Source of the DNA: JBDHTQ01 sp039808765
Lineage (GTDB): Bacteria > Pseudomonadota > Alphaproteobacteria > UBA2400
Assembly (NCBI GenBank): GCA_039808765.1
Contig: JBDHTQ010000010.1
Coordinates: 1 to 64,000, forward strand
Length of the DNA: 64,000 nt
Direction of reading: 5' to 3'
Positions 8,594-16,968 of this stretch are shown here, in pieces. The position numbers and the translations under genes were made by a program. The notes beneath the pieces were generated by a model, which made no database searches, was not told the origin of the DNA, and saw nothing but the letters and a program-made list of their open reading frames with translations. Positions within the stretch are counted from its first letter, which is position 1. Each line of letters starts with the position of its first letter.

Positions 8594-9544
8594 ATGTTAA
8601 AAGAGCGCATGAACAAAATTGCTGTGTGCGTGATTACATTTCAACGAATAGATGGCTTGCGCAAACTTCTGCTGTCACTGACAGAGACAACCAGCACGGC
8701 CGACTCGACACGTTCCCCCTCCGTGGTTGATATTTTTGTGATTGATAACGATCCGAAGGGTTCAGCCGAAGCCCTCTGCAAACACTTTGAGAAAAACGTT
8801 ATTTATCTCCACGAACCACAACAAGGTATTCCATTTGCGCGCAATGCGGCCTTAGAGGCGACAATCAACAATTATGATTATCTCTGTTTTATTGATGATG
8901 ATGAGTGGCCATCGTCACAATGGCTTGCATCGCTAACAACAACAATTGAAACGTCTCGCGCTGATGCGGTCATGGGGCCAGTCGTGCCCGTGTATCCTGA
9001 AAATTGCCCGCAGTGGATAATTAAGGGAAGTTTTTTTGAGCGCACCAGACGAAAAACCGGCGAGCGCATGGACCGCGGCGCCTCAAATAATGTTATGTTA
9101 AGGGCTGATTTTTTACGCCGTACAGGATTGCGGTTTAATGAGACATTGCGCTTTACCGGTGGGTCTGACACATACTTCTTTCAAGCCGCAATTGCAGAAA
9201 AAATCCATATTGTATGGTGTAATGAAGCAGAGGTTTTTGAAGATATCCCACGACATCGCATGACGGTAAAATGGCTAATCCAGCGCAGCTTCAGAGCGGG
9301 AAATACACTTAGTCTTTGTGATCAACTGCGCGACCCATCGCTAAAAACAAAAGTGATACGTTTGTTCAAAGGGGGGGGGCGCTGCATACTGGTCTTGCTG
9401 GCATTGCCTTTTGCGTTGTTTTTTGGTCAAATCAGGCTAATAAAACTCGTTCTTGCCGGAGTTAAGGGGTTAGGAAGCTTGGCCGGAATGATCGGTTTTC
9501 GATACGAGGAATATGCACCGAAACGCTTGCATAAAAACACCTAA
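8594..9544 (+). CDS. Family 2 glycosyltransferase
   Basis: A 316-residue GT-A glycosyltransferase: NKIAVCVITFQR at the N-terminus, nucleotide-sugar site with FIDDDEWPS (the DxD-type motif), and a C-terminal hydrophobic stretch (about 265-300) suggesting membrane association. It resembles the EpsE/ExoO group that extends surface polysaccharides. The start may instead be the in-frame ATG at 8609, since MNKIAVCV is the usual family start; both have weak ribosome binding sites. It carries a run of nine G at 9371-9379. It begins a block of sugar-transfer genes running to 13.4 kb. Confidence 0.88.
   Translation: MLKERMNKIAVCVITFQRIDGLRKLLLSLTETTSTADSTRSPSVVDIFVIDNDPKGSAEALCKHFEKNVIYLHEPQQGIPFARNAALEATINNYDYLCFIDDDEWPSSQWLASLTTTIETSRADAVMGPVVPVYPENCPQWIIKGSFFERTRRKTGERMDRGASNNVMLRADFLRRTGLRFNETLRFTGGSDTYFFQAAIAEKIHIVWCNEAEVFEDIPRHRMTVKWLIQRSFRAGNTLSLCDQLRDPSLKTKVIRLFKGGGRCILVLLALPFALFFGQIRLIKLVLAGVKGLGSLAGMIGFRYEEYAPKRLHKNT
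9371..9379 (+). repeat. Homopolymeric G9 tract inside the GT2 gene
   Basis: Nine consecutive G after AAA, encoding part of Lys-Gly-Gly-Gly at about residue 259-262. Gain or loss of one G would shift the frame and remove the last 55 or so residues. Such tracts in surface-sugar genes are typical phase-variation switches in other bacteria. Confidence 0.7.
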
Positions 9545-9547
9545 AAA

Positions 9548-10087
9548 TCAAAATTTGAAGTAAATTGAAACTGTATTTTTTTGCTCACACAAACGGCCAA
9601 GCTGTGTGAAAGAAACAGTCTGTTGAAGAGTTTTTTGCATTTTTTCGTTGATCAGAATAACCTCCTCAATTTTGTAAACAGTGGCTTTTCGCGCCAGATC
9701 AAAAATCCAATTTTTACAGCTAAGATAATCAACATCATTGATTTTTATGCTGAAGGCTGGAAACGCTTTGTAGCGTGTTCCTTTCGGGTAAAACGAAAAC
9801 TGCAACCGGTCGACAAGATGAAAAAAAATACGTCTATATTTCTCACTTAGCATTAACTTTTGTGCCGGTGGGAGGGTTATTGTCAACGACGATTCCGCTA
9901 CCTCGTTAAGCGCAACCGTTGAATAGTCTTCGCGCAAAAGTGCCGATACTTCTTTGATTATTTTCAAGGATTGTGTTCGGACATATTCATTATGCACGGT
10001 GAACGGAACCACGAGAAGTGAAATGATAAGCATAAAAATCCCCGCAATATATCGATACCTGATTTGTTTTGGTGAAACGGCCCTCAT
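9548..10087 (-). CDS. Unidentified membrane-anchored protein, possibly pilin-like
   Basis: A 179-residue protein I do not recognise with certainty. One N-terminal membrane helix (residues about 14-32) is followed by an amphipathic helix and a soluble C-terminal domain. Two cysteines (in LSCKNW and RLCEQ) frame the C-terminal part, and the end NTVSIYFKF resembles the last strand of type IVb pilins. However, a clear prepilin peptidase site is missing, so the pilin idea is weak. Its ATG overlaps the stop of the WecG-type gene; translation order on this strand is this gene after 10806-10084... the upstream transferase, implying coupling through the ATGA overlap. Confidence 0.6.
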   Translation of the reverse strand: MRAVSPKQIRYRYIAGIFMLIISLLVVPFTVHNEYVRTQSLKIIKEVSALLREDYSTVALNEVAESSLTITLPPAQKLMLSEKYRRIFFHLVDRLQFSFYPKGTRYKAFPAFSIKINDVDYLSCKNWIFDLARKATVYKIEEVILINEKMQKTLQQTVSFTQLGRLCEQKNTVSIYFKF

Positions 10088-10806
10088 TTGAATTTTCTTT
10101 CAGAAGCTGTCAGTGTACGGGTATAGAAAAGCAGCATATACAAAGCAACAATATTTGTTTTTAAATACCGATAAAACAAGCGCTTCGGTTCTTTGAGCAT
10201 TCTGTAAAACCACTCAAACCCCATACGCTGCAACCAATCCGGCGCGCGTGTATCGTGTCCGGATAAAAATTTAAACAAACCGCCACAGGTTTTGACCCAC
10301 CCCACGCCTCTCAAAACTTCTTGATGGCGAACGGCAAATAATTCTTGGCGCGGCCGCCCCAGTGCGATCCATAAAACATCTGTTTTACTTGCAAGAATGT
10401 CATTTATAATTTCCTTTTCTTCGTCTTCAGCAAAATAACCATTACGGCAACCTGCAATAATAAGATTCGGGTAAAGCACCCGCACATTGTTGATCGCTTT
10501 TTGATTTTCTTCAACTGTTCCACCAAGAAAATAAAATCGCAGACCAGCTTCAACTCCGGCTTTAGCAGCATCGTGAAAAAAATCTGTGGTCGCGATTCTT
10601 TCCGGCAACGGTATTTTTGTCATGCGAGAGGCAAAAACAGCAGACATACCATCTGCATGAACAATATCCGCATGATCCATAAGTTTTTTAAAAGATTTAT
10701 CCAGCGCATACAGTGCAATACTTTCACCGTTTAATGAAAAAACGAGTTTCGGATTGTTTTTCTCAGAAAAATCGGCCCGCCTTGTAGAAAGGCAGTCGTG
10801 CACCAT
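10084..10806 (-). CDS. WecG/TagA/CpsF family glycosyltransferase
   Basis: A 240-residue GT26 enzyme. Typical motifs are HADGMSAVFASR, FYFLGGTVEEN, and LWIALGRPRQELF, corresponding to the family's GxPxQE signature, plus GGLFKFLSG. Family members add N-acetylmannosamine or a related sugar to a polyprenyl-diphosphate intermediate at the inner membrane face, for capsule, enterobacterial common antigen or teichoic-acid-type polymers. The sequence continues at its C-terminus with RAPDWLQRMGFEWFYRM, a conserved membrane-binding region. The small membrane protein after it begins inside its stop codon, so the two form a coupled pair. Confidence 0.9.
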   Translation of the reverse strand: MVHDCLSTRRADFSEKNNPKLVFSLNGESIALYALDKSFKKLMDHADIVHADGMSAVFASRMTKIPLPERIATTDFFHDAAKAGVEAGLRFYFLGGTVEENQKAINNVRVLYPNLIIAGCRNGYFAEDEEKEIINDILASKTDVLWIALGRPRQELFAVRHQEVLRGVGWVKTCGGLFKFLSGHDTRAPDWLQRMGFEWFYRMLKEPKRLFYRYLKTNIVALYMLLFYTRTLTASERKFK

Positions 10807-10948
10807 AATTTGTGCAAGTTGATAGCGTGACGCACAAATCGTTTTGACATTGCCAATCAGAACATGCTCGAAATTCTGGGCAAAAAAAAATTTTCATCAT
10901 TCATAGGTAGAAAATAGCACTGCTGCCCTCTCTTGAAAAGCAGTAGAC

Positions 10949-12334
10949 GTGAATAAAATGCGTGTCGTAGAGATTGTGTTGCGCTATAACTCTGCAAGGA
11001 TCGTGAAATTGGCAAACACGCAAGAAAATGAGGCTTTTGTGGTGAATTGGAATAAGATCGGCATAATTTTTTTTCTTTTTGCAAGCGTCTTTATTTTTAG
11101 CGGCGCACTGTTTCCATTGATTAAGTCGATCCAATCGCAAGGATTACCAAGTGATACTCAAGATTTGCAACATGCCTGTTTGTTTTTAGCTCTAGGGGGA
11201 GTTGGCAGCATTTATCTGCTGCGTTCAATACGGGTTTTGCCAACCGTATTATTGCAGGTAAAATCGCTAACACTTTTTTTTATACTCACGCTTTCATCTA
11301 CGATGTGGTCGGTATTACCATTAACCAGTTTTGCAAATGCAGTTTTAGGGCTTTGTCTGGTTGTTGTTGCGTTGGTATTTGCGTTTACTTATACAAATGA
11401 GCACTTTATAAAACTTATCGCACTCATATTTGGTGCATTTGCTATTGTCAGTATTCTCATGGCCTTATTTATCCCCTCAGTTGGTATTATGGATGGTTTT
11501 CGTGAGGGCATTTACAAGGGCACGCATGAAGGATTATGGCGTGGTATTTTTGTACACAAAAACATTTTGGCCGAAGCAATGGCAGTAGGAATTTTATGTT
11601 CATTTTCCGCCATTTTTTATGCGACAAAACTGGAGAAAATAGGTTATGGCGGAATCGTTATTGCTTGCTCCGGGGTCCTCGTTTTATCAGGATCGATGAC
11701 CGGTATTCTTGCACCGTTTTTAGCAATTATTCTCGCGGCCTTTAGTTTGTTTTTTTTACAGGCGCGCTTTGCTAAAAAGCTTTTAGTTACTGGTTTTTTG
11801 TTCTTATCAACTGCAGTAATCGGCGCTTTTTTAAATAGTAACCATGTTGACATGATTTTAAATTTGCTGGGAAAGAACTCAACCCTTACTGATCGTTTGC
11901 CTATTTGGAGCGGGGTAATAGACGCAATTCATGATCGCCCATTCTTGGGTTATGGGTATGAGTCATTCTGGTCGAGATCACATGATCTTGCTTCTTCATA
12001 TACGGGTAATTATTTAACGTGGATTGCCCCTCATGCACATAATAGCTTTCTGGATGTTATGCTGGCACTTGGATTGGTTGGGTTTACGCTTTTTTTGTTC
12101 CATTATCTTGGGCAGTTTGCCACCTTGATGAAGACGTCTGCAAGACCAGCAAAAGAGGTTTTTTTCTTTTTCACGATATGGTGGGCATTGCTTCTTTTCA
12201 GCTTAACAGAATCGGTAGTTGCCCGCGAGGGTAGCTTGTGGTTTGTTTATCTATGTATCACTTTTCGCATTGCCCACCATCACGCCGAAACACATGGCAC
12301 CCCACATCGGCGACCTAATGCGTTAACGGGTTAA
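10949..12334 (+). CDS. O-antigen ligase/polymerase family membrane protein
   Basis: A 461-residue protein with about ten hydrophobic segments and the large periplasmic loop of the Wzy/WaaL/ExoQ family. Conserved points are GIFVHKNILAE (middle) and PHAHNSFLDVMLALGLVGF (late), where the His-x-His-Asn group is typical. It would polymerise repeat units or join a polysaccharide to lipid A core at the periplasmic face. The start is taken as GTG at 10949; ATG at 10958 is an equal alternative. Its last 20 bases overlap the end of the convergent GT4 gene. Confidence 0.88.
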   Translation: MNKMRVVEIVLRYNSARIVKLANTQENEAFVVNWNKIGIIFFLFASVFIFSGALFPLIKSIQSQGLPSDTQDLQHACLFLALGGVGSIYLLRSIRVLPTVLLQVKSLTLFFILTLSSTMWSVLPLTSFANAVLGLCLVVVALVFAFTYTNEHFIKLIALIFGAFAIVSILMALFIPSVGIMDGFREGIYKGTHEGLWRGIFVHKNILAEAMAVGILCSFSAIFYATKLEKIGYGGIVIACSGVLVLSGSMTGILAPFLAIILAAFSLFFLQARFAKKLLVTGFLFLSTAVIGAFLNSNHVDMILNLLGKNSTLTDRLPIWSGVIDAIHDRPFLGYGYESFWSRSHDLASSYTGNYLTWIAPHAHNSFLDVMLALGLVGFTLFLFHYLGQFATLMKTSARPAKEVFFFFTIWWALLLFSLTESVVAREGSLWFVYLCITFRIAHHHAETHGTPHRRPNALTG

Positions 12335-13424
12335 GATACCCCTGCATCATTCGTTCAAGCGAAAAGTATTGGGCACGTGTACGCGCTTTTTCAGCAAATT
12401 CTTGTTTATTGTGTTCTGTACCCAAGAGAATATTTTGAAGTGTTTGAACCCATAATTGCGGCTGTGCAAGCGGCAAGCAATAACCATTGTCTTTGATAAT
12501 ATCTTTTAAAACAGAAATGTCCGAGGTAATAACAGTTTGGCCAATCGAAAGCGCTTCTACAACAGCAAAACCGAAAGCTTCATGGCGAGAGGGAAAAGCA
12601 AAAACATCACCTGCGGCGATAAAATTAGCGATATTCTGGCTTGAAATTTCACCTAATAAATGAACCCGATCCCCCAAGTTTTCATCCATCACTTGATTAA
12701 GAAGTGTATCACGCAATTCACCATCGCCTGCAATCGCAAGGTGAATTGGCTCAGGCAATTCCTTCATCAGCGAAATCAGAAAAGCATGATTCTTCTGTTG
12801 TGCCAAACGCCCTACGCTGACAATAAGCGGAGCATCCGTTGGCAACCCCAGTAGTTCACGCGTAGTATGACGATTCTTTGTGGGCATAAGGGGCTCTATA
12901 CCGTTTTCAACCACACGAAGCTTTTTCTTGTAACACGCTGGATAGTGTTTGAATGCGCTAAAAACATCATGTGAGACACAAATATTATCTGTATAAACAC
13001 CAAACATCCCGCATAACAAGTCGGCAAAGCGTAAACCTTTTGGTATGCTTGCAGGCTGATTTCGTTGCGTTGCGACACGGGGTTTTATGCCTGCTAATAA
13101 TGCAAGAGTCATCCCCAACGGTGCAATTGTTCGACCAAAAGCATATACAACCTGGGGCTTTTCGTTTTTGAGTTTTGCAAAAAGTCTGTAGATCGTTTTA
13201 ATGCGCTGAGCGATACTTTCAAATGGATGAGCCAAAAAAGTATAGGTATTAGGCTCATCAATATAGGTTGGTCGTTTTTGATAGAGAAACCAAACTTCTG
13301 CAGCATAGCCTTTTTCGCGCAAGTAACGCGCCATACGAACAGCCGCACCCTGAGCCCCTCCCCCCTCCATTTGCGTGCAAAGGCAGACAATTTTTTGAGA
13401 GCGCTCAGGATTGGGCAATGTCAT
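12315..13424 (-). CDS. Family 4 glycosyltransferase
   Basis: A 369-residue GT-B enzyme. The N-terminal half carries the acceptor site with QMEGGGAQGAAVRMARYL. The C-terminal half has SVGRLAQQKNHAFL and the donor-binding motif RHEAFGFAVVEAL with the paired Glu residues of retaining GT4 enzymes. It likely adds a hexose or amino sugar to a lipid-linked oligosaccharide of the same surface polymer as its neighbours. It is followed by the Sel1 gene upstream and converges on the O-antigen-ligase-like gene. Confidence 0.9.
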   Translation of the reverse strand: MTLPNPERSQKIVCLCTQMEGGGAQGAAVRMARYLREKGYAAEVWFLYQKRPTYIDEPNTYTFLAHPFESIAQRIKTIYRLFAKLKNEKPQVVYAFGRTIAPLGMTLALLAGIKPRVATQRNQPASIPKGLRFADLLCGMFGVYTDNICVSHDVFSAFKHYPACYKKKLRVVENGIEPLMPTKNRHTTRELLGLPTDAPLIVSVGRLAQQKNHAFLISLMKELPEPIHLAIAGDGELRDTLLNQVMDENLGDRVHLLGEISSQNIANFIAAGDVFAFPSRHEAFGFAVVEALSIGQTVITSDISVLKDIIKDNGYCLPLAQPQLWVQTLQNILLGTEHNKQEFAEKARTRAQYFSLERMMQGYLNPLTH

Positions 13425-13433
13425 AGCAAGGTT

Positions 13434-14060
13434 TTATTTCTTCTTGTTAAAGCTAACTGATTTTTGCACATCGGGCTTCCACATTGCAACACGTGTATCA
13501 AGCGCGGTGACTTGAGCCGGGCTCAGTTTTGCACGAACTTTTTCAAGTTCTGCCGCTGCAGGTTTTACGTCGTGCGCAACTTTTAACCAAAAGTATGCTC
13601 CTTCATAGTCGGGAGCATTTATACCCTTCCCTCCAGCGAGCATATGCCCTGCATTGTATTGCGCCCAACCGTAACCCTGTTGCGCGGCTTTCAGATAAAG
13701 TGCCAAGGCTTTTGCCGGATCAGCTTTCACACCTTTTTTATTGTCCGTATAATAGGCTGCGAGTTTGGTTTGTGCTTCCGCTAAACCTTGATCTGCTGCG
13801 AGCGTATATAATTCAACAGCCTTCGCATCATTTTTAGCAAAACCATTGCTTCCAGTGGCATACCAAGAAGCCAGGCGCGATTGCGACCAACGCTCACCAG
13901 CATTTGCTTTTGCAACGGTTGCCTTCACCTCATCACTGGTCACGGCAACGGCTGCTTTAGCAGACACTGTGGGTTTTGTGCTGGAATTATTCATTGAAAG
14001 TGTATCGCACCCAGCCAAAAGAACGAGAGATAAAAAACCACAAACAATGGTCGATTTCAT
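13434..14060 (-). CDS. Sel1-repeat lipoprotein
   Basis: A 208-residue protein with a lipoprotein signal: MKSTIVCGFLSLVLLAGCD, with the lipidated Cys18 in the LAGC box. Three Sel1-type helical repeats follow (about residues 78-180), for example AVELYTLAADQGLAEAQ and ALALYLKAAQQGYGWAQYN. Such proteins act as scaffolds for protein contacts in the envelope; partners are unknown. The gene ends 10 bases before the GT4 gene start on the same strand, so it may be the first gene of that transcript. Confidence 0.85.
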   Translation of the reverse strand: MKSTIVCGFLSLVLLAGCDTLSMNNSSTKPTVSAKAAVAVTSDEVKATVAKANAGERWSQSRLASWYATGSNGFAKNDAKAVELYTLAADQGLAEAQTKLAAYYTDNKKGVKADPAKALALYLKAAQQGYGWAQYNAGHMLAGGKGINAPDYEGAYFWLKVAHDVKPAAAELEKVRAKLSPAQVTALDTRVAMWKPDVQKSVSFNKKK

Positions 14061-14097
14061 GCGAAGACTCCTTGTAAGACAAAAAAAGGGAACCGAA

Positions 14098-15144
14098 TTA
14101 AAGCCACCATACCCTTGTAAAAGGATCGTGCCAACCCTTAAGAGAGGGCAAATCTGATAAAGTTTGCGCCACAGCTACTGCGGCAAGAGATCCGGGCAGA
14201 TGGTGGGGGTTTGAGGGCCATTCAGCAACAGGCTTTTGTGCATACCAAAGCAGAACGGCTTCTGCGTTTTTCTGCATCGCATTGATTGCCATCGATGTTT
14301 TCAGGGGTGATGCTGAATTCTTAAGTGCACAGCGCAAAATAAAATTTGCATCCAAATCGATGCAATATGGTCGGTTTTCGTAAAGTCCGCTGGGTTGCTG
14401 AAGCGAGAGAATTTTGTCGATAACACACTCCCCATATGGAGCATCGATATGAAGTTGCGCAAAAATCCAATAAAGGTGAGCGGCAGCCCCCATGCGGGCC
14501 ATTTGCGGATCGTGGCGAAAACGATAAAGCTGATCAAAAATTTTCTGTAAAAGCAGGGGTGCAGGTTGCCAAAAACCATCTTTTGAGCACATTTTCGCCT
14601 GCCAATATAAAGCCCAACCATTTAGCCAGTTTTGAACGTTTTCAACACCAAGAAGTCGTACCGCTTCATTTTCTCCGACGAGGTTTTGCAAAGCTCCCAT
14701 GATTGCCGCAACTCCACCAACTTTATGAGAGCCGCGCCAAAAATGAAGTCGATCGAGCATACTTAAAGACATCGGGCGCTGATGCGCAGAAGGTCTTGGG
14801 TGAATGTAATTCGTGAGCGCTGAAAAGGGCTTCAGTCTTTTGTTGAACACCACATTATCATTTTTTAAAAGCTGCAATGCACCTAGCGCATAGGCTGATG
14901 TATGCAGCGGATGGTGTTTTTGGTCATCTCCAGCGTAGAAAAAACCATCCTCATGCTGATGATGAAGAATATTTTGGATGTATTTTTCGCGCTCTGTTTT
15001 GTTAAACCGCTGATCAAGTGTCCCAAGGATGTAATGCACATAGACCCAATCCAGTACATGAAAAAAGTGGTCATTACTGACCACTTTCTCGTAAGCCGAA
15101 ATTTTTTCTCGGACGATAGACTGCGCTTCACCAAAGTTTTGCAT
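14098..15144 (-). CDS. Unidentified all-helical protein, possibly alpha/alpha-toroid
   Basis: A 348-residue cytoplasmic-looking protein with no signal peptide. I do not recognise a named family. Spaced segments such as HHQHEDGFFYAGDD, HTSAYALGALQLL and LQQPSGLYENRPYC resemble the repeat turns of alpha/alpha-barrel proteins (terpene cyclase or glycoside-hydrolase-like toroids), each with QxxxGxF/Y near a turn. That comparison is by eye and weak. It lies between the Sel1 gene and accD, same strand, with 34 bases to accD, so readthrough from accD is plausible. Confidence 0.7.
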   Translation of the reverse strand: MQNFGEAQSIVREKISAYEKVVSNDHFFHVLDWVYVHYILGTLDQRFNKTEREKYIQNILHHQHEDGFFYAGDDQKHHPLHTSAYALGALQLLKNDNVVFNKRLKPFSALTNYIHPRPSAHQRPMSLSMLDRLHFWRGSHKVGGVAAIMGALQNLVGENEAVRLLGVENVQNWLNGWALYWQAKMCSKDGFWQPAPLLLQKIFDQLYRFRHDPQMARMGAAAHLYWIFAQLHIDAPYGECVIDKILSLQQPSGLYENRPYCIDLDANFILRCALKNSASPLKTSMAINAMQKNAEAVLLWYAQKPVAEWPSNPHHLPGSLAAVAVAQTLSDLPSLKGWHDPFTRVWWL

Positions 15145-15178
15145 TTTGCCCCATAAATAACATCACGGCGAGAATTAA

Positions 15179-16057
15179 TCATGCAGCCTTTGATGGTGCT
15201 CTTGTGCTGATTGCAGGCATAATCAAGCTTAATACGCGAACGACTGTTGCCCGCAAATCTTTGCGATGCACCACAATGTCGACCATACCATGATCTTGCA
15301 AATATTCTGCTCGCTGGAACCCCGGTGGCAATGTTTCGCGAATTGTGTTTTCAATCACGCGTGCACCAGCGAAACCAATCAGGCAACCTCGCTCGGCAAT
15401 ATGGATATCGCCCAGCATGGCAAAACTTGCTGTAACACCGCCCGTTGTCGGGTCGGTTAAAACAACCAGATAGGGCAAGCCAGCCTCCTTTACCATTTCA
15501 ACAGCAATGATGCTGCGCGGCATCTGCATCAGGGAAAGAATACCCTCTTGCATGCGCGCCCCTCCTGATGAAGGAATTGCGATAAAGGCTGACTTTGTTT
15601 CAACAGCACGTTTTCCAGCGGTCACTAATCCCTCACCCACTGCCATGCCCATCGAGCCGCCCATAAAGCTGAAATCAAAGGCTGCAATTACTGTGGGAAA
15701 CCCGCCGATTTTTCCCTCTGCAACCATGATTGCGTCTGGTCGGCTTGTTTTTGTTTGTGCCTCTTTTAGGCGGTCGCTATACTTTTTCTGGTCTCGGAAC
15801 TTAAGCGGATCAGCCAAGACTTTTGGCACAGCAATTTCTTTAAACTCGCCGCCGTCAAACATCATTGCCAAGCGTGCTTTGGGATCAAGACGCATATGGT
15901 GACCACAGTGATTGCAAACTTGCAGGTTAGCTTCTAGATCGCGATGAAAAAGCATTGCATCGCAGTTTGGGCATTTCAGCCACAGGTTATCGGGCACATC
16001 GCGCTTCGCTACGAGGGCACGTATTTTCGGTCTAACGAAATTAGAGATCCAATTCAT
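15179..16057 (-). CDS. accD: Acetyl-CoA carboxylase carboxyltransferase subunit beta
   Basis: A 292-residue protein when started at the ATG at 16055-16057 (MNWISNFVRP), which matches the family N-terminus; the open frame runs further upstream but that part has no family similarity. A four-cysteine zinc finger (CPNCDAML...CNHCGHHM) is followed by the carboxyltransferase core with FMGGSMGMAVGEG, SGGARMQEG and IGFAGARVIENT. With AccA it transfers the carboxyl group from biotin on AccB to acetyl-CoA. In many relatives folC follows; here an unidentified helical protein does. Confidence 0.96.
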   Translation of the reverse strand: MNWISNFVRPKIRALVAKRDVPDNLWLKCPNCDAMLFHRDLEANLQVCNHCGHHMRLDPKARLAMMFDGGEFKEIAVPKVLADPLKFRDQKKYSDRLKEAQTKTSRPDAIMVAEGKIGGFPTVIAAFDFSFMGGSMGMAVGEGLVTAGKRAVETKSAFIAIPSSGGARMQEGILSLMQMPRSIIAVEMVKEAGLPYLVVLTDPTTGGVTASFAMLGDIHIAERGCLIGFAGARVIENTIRETLPPGFQRAEYLQDHGMVDIVVHRKDLRATVVRVLSLIMPAISTRAPSKAA

Positions 16058-16119
16058 GGGAAGAATTAAGCAAAACGCTGCCCATTTTGCAAGGGCGTAA
16101 ACACATTGTTTATTGAGGA

Positions 16120-16968
16120 CTAGGGAATATGCCGAGATGACGCACCTGTCATCTTGTGAATAAGTGCTGTAATAGATTCTTTGCCACGCATCACCAGCAG
16201 CTGACCCGGAGCTTTTATCCGGTAAACACCATTCTGTCGGATAAAAACCCACCCTTTTTTGGTGTACCAATCACGCATCCAAAATGCGACATAGTAGCCA
16301 AAAACACCACCAACGATAACATCAGAAAGGTAGTGAGCACCGATTACGATTCGGCTAAAGGCAAAAAAGCTTGCGAAAACAAGCATCATGATTCGTAAAC
16401 GCGGAAAAAAACATGTTATCGCACCAGCAATAGTAAAGAGAGTGGTGGAGTGTCCCGAGGGGAAAGACTGATAATAACTTGAGGTTGGAAAGGCAAAGGG
16501 TGAAAACCCATAAATCCCTTCATCAAACCAAAGTGTAGGACGCGCGCGTCCAAAAATAACCTTTAGCACATCAACACTGATGCCAGAAACAGCAATACAG
16601 ATAAACACAAATCCCAAAGCAGCTGCCATCCAGCTAAGCATTCTCTTCGCGGATTCCTCAGTGATCGCTTGATGCATAGCAATTAAGAAAGGGAGAATCA
16701 GTGCAATCGGCACCAACCAATAACGCGAATCGCCAACCTTTGTAATACCTCTAAAATACTGATAGATTTCTGGTTCTTGCGAACGCATGAACTGGCTTAA
16801 ATCAACATCAACGAACGCCATCAACAAATCAATAAAAACAAAGAAAATAATGAACTTAGCTACTTTTCTATGTTGCACAGAGGTCAAGAATTCCGCCCAA
16901 TGCGGCACTCTCAACGAAACCGTGCGGCGGGTTTTATCCCATTGAACCAATCCAGTTTTTTCCGTCAC
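16120..16968 (-). CDS. PAP2-family membrane phosphatase
   Basis: A 282-residue integral membrane protein with all three phosphatase motifs: KVIFGRARPT, PSGHSTTLF and SRIVIGAHYLSD, which contain the catalytic Arg, His and Asp. Members remove phosphate from lipid substrates (undecaprenyl diphosphate, phosphatidylglycerol phosphate, or lipid A as LpxE). The start is GTG at 16966-16968, overlapping the TGA of the GT39 gene (GTGA), so it is translationally coupled to it. That neighbourhood favours lipid A as substrate, by inference. Confidence 0.9.
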   Translation of the reverse strand: MTEKTGLVQWDKTRRTVSLRVPHWAEFLTSVQHRKVAKFIIFFVFIDLLMAFVDVDLSQFMRSQEPEIYQYFRGITKVGDSRYWLVPIALILPFLIAMHQAITEESAKRMLSWMAAALGFVFICIAVSGISVDVLKVIFGRARPTLWFDEGIYGFSPFAFPTSSYYQSFPSGHSTTLFTIAGAITCFFPRLRIMMLVFASFFAFSRIVIGAHYLSDVIVGGVFGYYVAFWMRDWYTKKGWVFIRQNGVYRIKAPGQLLVMRGKESITALIHKMTGASSRHIP

